The translations under genes and the position numbers were made by a program. Under the pieces are notes generated by a model. The model made no database searches. It was given only the letters and a program-made list of their open reading frames with translations, and had not been told where the DNA came from. This document shows, in pieces, positions 41,974 to 48,634 of a stretch of DNA of 48,634 nt (position 1 is the stretch's first letter; every line of letters starts with the position of its first letter). The DNA is from an uncultured Gammaproteobacteria bacterium (GTDB lineage Bacteria > Pseudomonadota > Gammaproteobacteria > Arenicellales > JAANXG01): NCBI GenBank assembly GCA_947258495.1, contig CAMYIN010000059.1, positions 1 to 48,634 on the forward strand, written 5' to 3'.

Positions 41974-42536
41974 CTACAACGTCGAAGCGTCGGACTAGTG
42001 TGACATGTCCGGCTGCCCCATGAGGCTAGGTTTTTTAGCCAACAGCGGCAACTCGCTCTGATACTCAACAGGAAGATCCGCAACGGGCACGCTAGAGCCG
42101 ATTGATCCAATATTCGGAAAGTCCGCTCCTTGTAGATCTTCTAATTTCCCGTAAATCGACAATGTTATTCTCATGGTAAATTTCGGCTTGATGCTCGTTG
42201 CAGCCGGTCGTGAATACGAGGAAATTGCGGCAAATCGATTCACTGCATCAGGCGCCACATCGGCCATAAAGAGACTTTCGTCAGCTGATAGAAAACGTAT
42301 TTACGGATCACTTGAAAATTATTGAGGGACTACCTCCACTCCCCCACTCGTTGTCAACCAAGCGTAATCTGGCCAGATTCGGATTCCACTTGTGACATGG
42401 ACAAAATCCGGACCATCGCCATCCAACGGGTCCGAATTTATTTGATTGGCTGTTTTCATTGACCCGACGGCCGTTCCGGACGCACAATGCTCAATTCATA
42501 CAAACATCTGTTACGCCCATAAGGAGGATTTTTGGT
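41974..42536. other. Upstream region of the TRAP operon
   Basis: About 560 bases. A 90-codon frame on the minus strand (41995-42267) has no SD and no recognisable family, so I do not call it a gene. The part nearest dctP (42300-42536) is more AT-rich and should carry the operon promoter; a 14-bp palindrome at 42366-42379 lies within it. Confidence 0.4.
42366..42379. promoter_or_regulatory. 14-bp palindrome upstream of dctP
   Basis: AATCTGGCCAGATT is a perfect inverted repeat 157 bases before the dctP start, in the non-coding region. Its symmetry fits a dimeric regulator such as a GntR/MocR protein, but no direct evidence links it to the MocR gene at 36924. Confidence 0.4.
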
Positions 42537-43547
42537 ATGAAATTTACAGGACAACTCGCCACCGCCGCCTGCCTTGCCGCGGCATTGTCTCTCTACCCCA
42601 GCGCCGATGTTTCGGCGAAGACGTTCAAGATGGCCCTCGGCGACGCCGCCGGCGGCACCCAGGACGCGGCCGGCAAGAAGTTCGCCGAGGAGTTCGAGGC
42701 CAGAACCGGCGGTAAGCACAACGTAAAACTGTTCCACAACGGCCAGCTCGGAAGCGAGCAGAACACGGTCAACGACGCCGCCCTCGGTACGTTGGATTTC
42801 TCGGTTCTCGCCATCAACAATATAACGCCCTTTTCACCGACCGTCGGCGTATTCACGCTTCCTTACATAATCCTCAGCCTCGAGGAGGCCGTGCAACTGA
42901 CTGAGGGCGATATCGGGAAGGAATTGGTCGAGAACACCATCCGCGACGCTGGTGTTCGCATCATTGCGTGGTCATACGCGGGCTTTCGCGTGCTGTCTAA
43001 TTCGAAGAAACCGATCAAGACCTTGGGTGATTTAAAGGGCATCGTGGTGCGCGTTCCCAAGAATGAAATCATGATCGAAACCTACAAGTCCTGGGGCAAC
43101 AATCCGACGCCTATGGCGTGGTCGGAGACCTTCACAGCGTTGCAGCAGGGCGTAGTCGACGGGCAGGACACGCCCTACATCACCATCCACGCGATGAAGT
43201 TCTACGAGGTGCAGAAGTACATCACGAATCTGCGCTACCTGTTCCTTCTGGAGCCGATCATCGTCAGTGAATCCGTGTTCCAGGATCAGCCCGAAGAAGT
43301 GCAGAAGGCGATCCTAGAAGCCGGTGCGGCAGCAACGAAGTTCAGCGCACAGTATTTAGCCGACACCGAAGCCGCCCTGAAGGAGGATCTGATCGCCAAG
43401 GGCATGCAGATCGATGACCCGGCCAATGACGAAAAAGAATGGATCGAAGCCGCCACCAAGGCAGTGTGGCCGAAGTTCTACGACAGCATCGGCGGCAAGG
43501 AAAAGGTGAACGAGGCGTTGAAGTCCCTGGGACGCGACCCCGTTTGA
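42537..43547 (+). CDS. dctP: TRAP transporter substrate-binding protein (DctP family)
   Basis: A 336-residue periplasmic binding protein with a signal peptide ending near SADVSAK. Family landmarks are KLFHNGQLGSEQNTV, YAGFRVLSNSKKPIKTLGDL, and KGIVVRVPKNEIM, where the Arg is the carboxylate-binding residue of DctP proteins. NNPTPMAWSETFTALQQGVV and DGQDTPYITI follow. An organic acid or zwitterion with a carboxylate is therefore the likely ligand. AAGGAGG nine bases before ATG 42537 is a strong ribosome-binding site. It is followed by a 40-bp palindrome and then dctQ and dctM, a complete tripartite system. Confidence 0.93.
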   Translation: MKFTGQLATAACLAAALSLYPSADVSAKTFKMALGDAAGGTQDAAGKKFAEEFEARTGGKHNVKLFHNGQLGSEQNTVNDAALGTLDFSVLAINNITPFSPTVGVFTLPYIILSLEEAVQLTEGDIGKELVENTIRDAGVRIIAWSYAGFRVLSNSKKPIKTLGDLKGIVVRVPKNEIMIETYKSWGNNPTPMAWSETFTALQQGVVDGQDTPYITIHAMKFYEVQKYITNLRYLFLLEPIIVSESVFQDQPEEVQKAILEAGAAATKFSAQYLADTEAALKEDLIAKGMQIDDPANDEKEWIEAATKAVWPKFYDSIGGKEKVNEALKSLGRDPV

Positions 43548-43586
43548 AAGACACAAATCGCAAACGGTAACCTTACGTTTTCTGGA

Positions 43587-43626
43587 CGTTGTCTGGCGCG
43601 CCCGCTAGCGGGCGCGCCAGACAACG
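43587..43626. repeat. 40-bp perfect palindrome between dctP and dctQ
   Basis: The left arm begins CGTTGTCTGGCGCGCC and the right arm is its exact complement, 20 bases per arm with no mismatch; the centre is GCTAGC. As RNA it would form a very stable hairpin of about 18 pairs with a CTAG loop, 39 bases after the dctP stop. There is no T-run. Such intercistronic hairpins usually protect the upstream message or lower downstream expression, giving more binding protein than permease (inference). Confidence 0.85.
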
Positions 43627-43663
43627 CCGTATACATAACTTCGTAACAGGACAGGCGCGAGGA

Positions 43664-44197
43664 ATGGGCAGCAAGATCTATAAGTTCCTCGACAACATCG
43701 AAAGCTACATCTGCCGCACGCTGCTTGCGGCGTTCGTCGTCCTGCTGTTTGCCCAAATCGTATCCCGAGAGGTCTTTGGCTACTCCTTCTCCTGGAGCGA
43801 GGAACTGGCGACCTATATGTTCGTGTGGTTCGTGTTCTTTGGAGCCAGTTACGCGGCTAAGCTCTACGCGCACAACCGCGTTACCTTCCAGTTCAAGAAG
43901 CTGTCGAAAAACACGACCAACATCATTGAAGGGATCGCCGATCTCTTCTGGGTAGCCTTCAATGTGTACTTCGTTTATCTGAGCTTCAATTTCGTTTTCT
44001 TCAAGATGAACTTGTTCTGGAAGTCGCAGACGCTCGGTATTCCCATGAAGTATATATATTTGATTCTTCCGATCGCATTTACGCTGATGACCATCCGCAT
44101 CATCCAGGCGAACTACCTGAAGCTGGTCAAAGGGATCGACGTGCGCGATCCGGAGAAGGCGGCAGTGCAGGAAATGATCGAAGAGGGCAAGGAATAA
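43664..44197 (+). CDS. dctQ: TRAP transporter small permease (DctQ family)
   Basis: A 177-residue membrane protein with four helices. The first is LLAAFVVLLFAQIVSREVFG. The DctQ signature SWSEELATYMFVWFVFFGAS follows, and IYLILPIAFTLMTIRII is the last helix. It pairs with DctM. ATG 43664 lies after the palindrome; the frame opens inside the palindrome at 43589 without support. The SD region (AGGACAGG) is moderate. Confidence 0.92.
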   Translation: MGSKIYKFLDNIESYICRTLLAAFVVLLFAQIVSREVFGYSFSWSEELATYMFVWFVFFGASYAAKLYAHNRVTFQFKKLSKNTTNIIEGIADLFWVAFNVYFVYLSFNFVFFKMNLFWKSQTLGIPMKYIYLILPIAFTLMTIRIIQANYLKLVKGIDVRDPEKAAVQEMIEEGKE

Positions 44198-44241
44198 GTC
44201 GGGCGAACACAACGCGAACCCGCGGCCCGTAAAAAATAGCT

Positions 44242-45582
44242 ATGGAAACCACCATCGTCTATCTCCTGTTCGGGATCTTTCTGGCCCTTCTGATCATGGG
44301 CGCACCGATCACCGTAGCGCTGGGCGTGTCCGCCATGATTTCCTTCATTTATTTGGAGGAGAACCCGATCAAGTTTGTCCAGATCGCATTCACGTCGGTT
44401 GGATCTTTTCCGTTGATGGCGTTACCGGCGTTTATCCTCGCCGGCGCATTGATGGAGGCCGCGGGTATATCCAGACGGCTGGTGGATGTCGCCGAGAGTT
44501 TTGCGGGTCCGTTTACCGGCGGCATATCGGCGGCTACTGTTTTCGCGTGTCTTTTCTTTGGCGCGATCTCCGGTTCCGGTCCGGCCACCACGGCGGCGGT
44601 CGGTATGCTCATGATTCCGGCCATGATAGACCGCGGTTACGACCGGGGCGTCGCCTCGGCCATTACCGCGTCGTCCGGCAGCCTCGGAATCATCATTCCA
44701 CCCTCGATCCCCATGGTGATTTTCGGCATCGCCGCGCTGGGCATGGCGCCCCCGCCGGAAGCGGTCGAGAAATTCGGCGTGTTCCAGTCCGTATCTATTC
44801 CGAAGCTGTTCATCGCCGGCGTGCTGCCTGGTCTGGTCATCTCGATCAGTTTGCTGATTATGAACTACATCACGTGCAAGAAGCGGGGCTACAGCGGCTC
44901 TGCCGAGGGTTTTTCCGCGCGCAACATTTTCTGCACGCTGTACAAAGCGATATGGGCGCTGTTGGCGCCGATCGTTATCCTGGGCGGAATTTACTCCGGC
45001 TTTTTTACGCCCACCGAGGCGGCAATCGTCGCCATCTTTTATACCCTGGTCATTGGTTTCTTCGTATATAGAGAGCTCGACGGGAAAGCGCTCTGGCGTT
45101 CGCTTGAGACGACGACCTGGCTCACCGGCCGTGTACTGCTGATCCTGTTTACGGCGACGGTCTTCGGCCGGCTGCTGGTCGAGAACCAGATCCCAGCCAT
45201 CATCGCCGCGGCGATGCTGAGCGCGACCGAGAATATCTATGTGATTTGGGCTATGCTGATCGCCTTTCTGCTCTTCGTTGGCATGTTCATGGAGACTTTG
45301 GCCACGATCCTGATCCTGACGCCGGTGCTGCTACCCATCGCCTACAGCCTGGGCATCGACCCGGTTCACTTCGGCGTGGTGATGGTGTGCGCACTGGGTA
45401 TCGGATTTCAGACTCCACCGCTCGGCGAGAACCTTTTTATAGCCTCGGGCATCTCGAATACATCCATCGAAGAGGTTTCCATCAAGGCCCTGCCTTTTGC
45501 CGCAGTTAACGTGATCGCAGTGTTTATTATCGCCTTTTTCCCGGAGATAACTCTCTGGCTGCCGAGGGTCTTCGGTTACTGA
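44242..45582 (+). CDS. dctM: TRAP transporter large permease (DctM family)
   Basis: A 446-residue protein with about twelve helices that forms the sodium-coupled transport channel. Signature segments are FPLMALPAFILAGALMEAAG, SGSGPATTAAVGMLMIP, ASSGSLGIIIPPSIPMVIFG and GFQTPPLGENLFIASGI. The C-terminal quarter is matched by the relic at 39021. It starts 44 bases after dctQ and is followed by the stress-protein gene 31 bases later. Confidence 0.95.
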   Translation: METTIVYLLFGIFLALLIMGAPITVALGVSAMISFIYLEENPIKFVQIAFTSVGSFPLMALPAFILAGALMEAAGISRRLVDVAESFAGPFTGGISAATVFACLFFGAISGSGPATTAAVGMLMIPAMIDRGYDRGVASAITASSGSLGIIIPPSIPMVIFGIAALGMAPPPEAVEKFGVFQSVSIPKLFIAGVLPGLVISISLLIMNYITCKKRGYSGSAEGFSARNIFCTLYKAIWALLAPIVILGGIYSGFFTPTEAAIVAIFYTLVIGFFVYRELDGKALWRSLETTTWLTGRVLLILFTATVFGRLLVENQIPAIIAAAMLSATENIYVIWAMLIAFLLFVGMFMETLATILILTPVLLPIAYSLGIDPVHFGVVMVCALGIGFQTPPLGENLFIASGISNTSIEEVSIKALPFAAVNVIAVFIIAFFPEITLWLPRVFGY

Positions 45583-45613
45583 TCGGACGATCACGCGGCC
45601 GGGTAGGATATAG

Positions 45614-46108
45614 ATGCAAACCAGTATAAAGAACGTACTGTACAACACCGATCTTTCGCAGAATTCGCATATCGTTTTTCGCTATGCGATGCATTTCGCG
45701 AAAATAACCGGTGCCGACGTCCATCTGCTCCAAGTTATGGAGAAACTATCCGGTGACGCGATGCTCGCATTGCAGGCGTATATTCAGGATGACAACAAAC
45801 GCCACGAAGTCATAGACGAGCGGGTCAAGAAGGCGCGCGACCGCTTGGAGCAGAGACAGGAGGCTTTCTGGGCCGAGCAAACTGCTGAGGACCGGAAAGT
45901 ACGCGATCAGATCAAGTCCGTGACGGTGTGCGAATCGTATCCGGCGGAGGAAAGCCTTAACTCGGTCGAGCCGCACAATTGCGATCTTATCGTTATGGGT
46001 TCGCACGAACGGGGCATGAGTCACAATTTCCTCGGCTCGCTAGCGAAAAGCGTCTTACGCCGATCGCATGAACCCACGCTGATTGTTCCACCGGTCGTAG
46101 CGCATTAA
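45614..46108 (+). CDS. Universal stress protein, TeaD-like (second copy)
   Basis: A 164-residue UspA-fold protein encoded directly after dctM. The nucleotide loop GSHERGMSHNFLGSLAKSVL has the glycine pattern of ATP-binding USPs. It is a paralogue of the 38440 protein. In the ectoine transporter TeaABC of Halomonas a USP in the same position, TeaD, controls uptake (family knowledge), so regulation of this TRAP system is likely. Confidence 0.9.
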   Translation: MQTSIKNVLYNTDLSQNSHIVFRYAMHFAKITGADVHLLQVMEKLSGDAMLALQAYIQDDNKRHEVIDERVKKARDRLEQRQEAFWAEQTAEDRKVRDQIKSVTVCESYPAEESLNSVEPHNCDLIVMGSHERGMSHNFLGSLAKSVLRRSHEPTLIVPPVVAH

Positions 46109-46164
46109 CCGCGAAAGGGTAATCGCCTTAAATGGTACCAGAAACGGAAAAGCTGGAAGCATAG

Positions 46165-47151
46165 ATGAAACTGATAGTCTCTTTGGTTTTACTGTCGATT
46201 TCGGTTTTGGGCGCCGCGCCTGCCGCTGGCGCCGACCCCGAGAAGGTAACCGTCGCCTACTTCCAGGAATGGCCGACCGCGAATCAGGTGGCTCAGGCTG
46301 AGAAGTGGTACGACAAGGAACTGGGCGTGGAGATCGAATGGCGGCCTTTCGACACCGGTGTGGCGATGGCCGATGCCATGGTTGCCGGCGAAATAGACAT
46401 CTCATACTCCATGGGCGTGGTGCCGTTCGCGCTCGCGGTGACCGCGGGCGCGCCGATCAAGACTGTCGGCGTGGCAGTATCTTACGCAGAGAACGACAAC
46501 TGCGTGATCTACAAAAAGGAAGCGATTGACCGCGCCAACGCGCACGAACTCGAGGGGCGCAAGGTCGCGGTACCGCTCAACACCGTCACCCACTACAAGA
46601 TGCTGCGAAGCCTGGTGTTCCTGGGGGTCGATGTCGGCAAAGTCGATGTGGTGGACATGTCGCCGCACGATATCGACGATGCGTTCATTCGCGGCGAACT
46701 CGCTATGGGTTGTTCCTGGGGCGGCCCGCTACGTCGCATGAAGGGCCACGGTTGGGAACTGCTGTCCGCCCACGAACAGGACCGCCTCGGCATCCGTGCT
46801 TTCGATGTCATTGCGGTGACTGGGGACTTTGCGGCCAAGCATCCCGAGCTCCTGGTCAAGTTCCTGGCGGTGACCGACCGCGCCATCGAGTATCTGGACG
46901 ACGAGCCGCGAAAAGCCAAGCCGATCATCGCCAAGGCCGCGGGGTTGACCCTAAAAGAATCAGACATTGTGCTATCGCTGTTCGATTTCTACACGCGCGG
47001 CGAACAGCTGACCACACGCTGGCTGGGCGGCGGCGTCCAGGTTTTTCTAAAGGAAGTGGCGGACTTCTTTCAACAACAGGGTGCGATCGAGCGCGCGTTG
47101 GACGACTACAGCGCAAGCGTGGACCCGAGCTTTTACGAAAAAGTAAAATAA
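46165..47151 (+). CDS. TauA-like ABC-type substrate-binding protein without its transporter
   Basis: A 328-residue periplasmic protein with a signal peptide (VLLSISVLGAAPAAGA). KVTVAYFQEWPTANQVAQAE, EIEWRPFDTGVAMADAM and DISYSMGVVPFALAV are typical of the taurine-binding protein TauA and its SsuA/NMT1-type relatives. AVSYAENDNCVIYKK continues the similarity. No ATPase or permease gene (tauB, tauC) follows; the next 1.4 kb is gene-free. It is the last gene of the TRAP-USP cluster. Either it supplies an ABC system encoded elsewhere, is a sensor, or the partners were lost. A sulfonate or amine substrate is inferred. Confidence 0.83.
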   Translation: MKLIVSLVLLSISVLGAAPAAGADPEKVTVAYFQEWPTANQVAQAEKWYDKELGVEIEWRPFDTGVAMADAMVAGEIDISYSMGVVPFALAVTAGAPIKTVGVAVSYAENDNCVIYKKEAIDRANAHELEGRKVAVPLNTVTHYKMLRSLVFLGVDVGKVDVVDMSPHDIDDAFIRGELAMGCSWGGPLRRMKGHGWELLSAHEQDRLGIRAFDVIAVTGDFAAKHPELLVKFLAVTDRAIEYLDDEPRKAKPIIAKAAGLTLKESDIVLSLFDFYTRGEQLTTRWLGGGVQVFLKEVADFFQQQGAIERALDDYSASVDPSFYEKVK

Positions 47152-48545
47152 CGCGAGTTATGGAGAACGGTGAGCAGTTCGCGGGTGACGTTCGATTTCA
47201 AATCGACAGTGCAACCGCGCTGTCAAATCTGTTAGCTCAAACTGCGTTGACGCAAGGCATATATAGACAAGCAGCGTTCGCGAACCAAACTTCCTTCGAC
47301 TGTTGTAAGGCGAGGATTTTAAGGTTTATAGGCTAACAATCGCGGTCCCGGTTATCAGGAATAACATTAAGGCGCTCATGTCGGCTAGATGAGTGTGAAT
47401 ACCTCTCGCGACTAATCGCAGCCTTCCGGCAATACAAATCCCGTTCGCGGGATGCTCGAATGACGGGTCTTAGCCGATTCGGGGAGATCGCCTGCCCTCA
47501 GCGACGGCCTCTTATGGGCCAAAATTGCAGACTCCGCGTGATCAAGTTGCGACCGGCTCCGTTGAGGTCGTTCAGAGACTTCCTTGTTGCAGAGAAAAAA
47601 CGCATTTTCATCGTCTAAACGTATGTCGGCAATGGGCGCAGCCTGTGTGAATACTCAAAATCAAAATGGTCGGTAGTAAGACAACACACCCGTTCACCAT
47701 TATAGAGTGTGGCTATGGAGAGTTAAGGGTTCGCGTAATGCAAATAGACAACCAATGTGGGACGCCGTCCCAAGCACCTTAATATTCGGCGACTTTTCAC
47801 ACAGGCTGGGCACGATGCGGGCAGTAGCAATGTTGTAACGCGGTAGGCTGCGGACTACTCGTAGCCGTCATTGGCTAAAGCGAAAAAACTAGTCCCGACT
47901 GCTGCGGTGCGTCATGCGGCAAACGGCCATGACCTGACCTTCGACGTACGAAGAAACTTGCTTGTTGACGGTCCGGTATGCACCACGTTACCGCCGTCCA
48001 TGATTTTGCAACTTGGTTTTGCAGCAGCCTTAAGTCGTATTTCCCTTCTGTGCCCTTTACCGCCGTTCCCGGAAAACATCAGAACAGGTTTCTGCGCTGT
48101 AACAGGACGGACTCTCATTACCCATTGCTGTCGTTGGTGTGTACCAGCCATTAAATGCGCGAACAAAATAAACAGACGCTGAAACAGTTGTGTTCGTGTA
48201 TCGCTCTTTGGTATCTAAGACTTGGTTTGGCGGTGATTTGGACGCGAATCTCTTATGAGAATAACTGCTGACTTGATTTGCGGCGAAAACATCCTGAATA
48301 GGGCGTATTGGATTCTGAATGATACCAGTAAATCGGCAAGGCAAGGGCTGGTTGGGTGCGTCTTGACGACATGTCGGTCAACTTGACGTGATAGTTACTC
48401 TAATGTTTTAAGGTTTTTGCTATTACGCGTTTTGCTACAGGATCAGGCGGGAAATTGAAGTGCTTGAGGCATCGGAAACTCTTTTAATGTTCAATTTAGT
48501 CGCCGCAAGGATTTGGTAAGCCACGTTGGAGATTGAAATTTATCC
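47152..48545. other. 1.4-kb region without a supported gene
   Basis: Short frames on both strands have no SD, no recognisable family and inconsistent composition; the longest plausible one (47871-48182, TTG start) is not convincing. The composition is nearer balanced GC than the surrounding genes. No tRNA, IS end or strong hairpin was found by eye. It could hold an unannotated small RNA, decayed genes or a transferred segment. Confidence 0.4.
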
Positions 48546-48634
48546 ATGCGCATTGTCGTAATCGCCTTTCTGCTTTTTCATGCGTGGGCATTCTCGGGAA
48601 ACACGATGGCCGAGGCGCAGGAACTCGAACAAAA
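48546..48634 (+). CDS. Start of an exported protein, cut by the window edge
   Basis: From ATG 48546 the frame stays open to the end (29 full codons), reading MRIVVIAFLLFHAWAF then SGNTMAEAQELEQ. This has the basic start, hydrophobic core and small residues of a signal peptide. GGAG lies about 14 bases upstream, slightly far. The mature protein lies outside the window, so no function can be given. Confidence 0.5.
   Translation, partial: MRIVVIAFLLFHAWAFSGNTMAEAQELEQ

Noticed and set aside
41995-42267. 90-codon open frame on the minus strand
   Set aside because: No SD, no recognisable family and an implausible residue pattern; left as intergenic.
47871-48182. 103-codon open frame on the plus strand with TTG start
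   Set aside because: No SD, no family similarity and composition like random sequence.

Overview
The window looks like chromosomal DNA of a GC-rich gammaproteobacterium with a respiratory, probably chemolithotrophic or mixotrophic, lifestyle. The evidence is the protein families present: HybOABC-type uptake hydrogenase, FNR-like regulator, bacteriohemerythrin, TRAP transporter, MocR regulator, RAYT transposase with its satellite repeats. No rRNA or tRNA gene and no CRISPR array was seen, so the genus is not assigned.

Layout. 1-940: the end of an IS4-family element has cut into a REP-associated tyrosine transposase, followed by copies of a short repeat that recurs at 6330-6413. 1113-13953: ordinary chromosome, with an MscS-type channel with a long coiled coil, glutamate decarboxylase plus a VOC protein, a DUF4337 membrane protein, a PAS-GGDEF diguanylate cyclase, a MaoC hydratase, an EamA exporter, an exported FKBP isomerase with an RRM protein, an FAD-linked lactate/glycolate-type dehydrogenase, citrate synthase and a DapA-family lyase.

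14015-31629 is the core: a complete [NiFe]-hydrogenase locus in two divergent blocks. The minus-strand block runs hybO-hybA-hybB-hybC-hybD-hypC(hybG)-hybE-hupK-hypA-hypB, then a small His-rich membrane protein and a lipoprotein cytochrome c. The plus-strand block runs hemerythrin-hypF-hypC-hypD-hypE-hypX. Between them lies an FNR-like regulator whose predicted binding site (TTGAC-N4-GTCAA) sits at class-II spacing ahead of a -10 element for hybO. The structural subunits look like the oxygen-sensitive Hyd-2 type, since the two extra proximal-cluster cysteines are absent. HupK and HypX, which are associated with maturation in air, are also present, so the combination is unusual.

31756-36923: a periplasmic helical protein of unknown function, a SulP transporter with a large extra domain, a small membrane-anchored protein and an HDOD protein. 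36924-47151: a transport and catabolism region with an intact TRAP system (dctPQM), a universal stress protein and a lone TauA-like binding protein. Beside it are decayed pieces of a related module: a second stress protein, a truncated and frameshifted dctM, and an N-terminal relic resembling sulfopropanediol dehydrogenase, with a DegT aminotransferase and a MocR regulator. A DUF4124-glutaredoxin gene there is interrupted by an in-frame amber codon. A 40-bp perfect palindrome separates dctP from dctQ. 47152-48545 has no gene I can support, and the start of an exported protein runs off the right edge.
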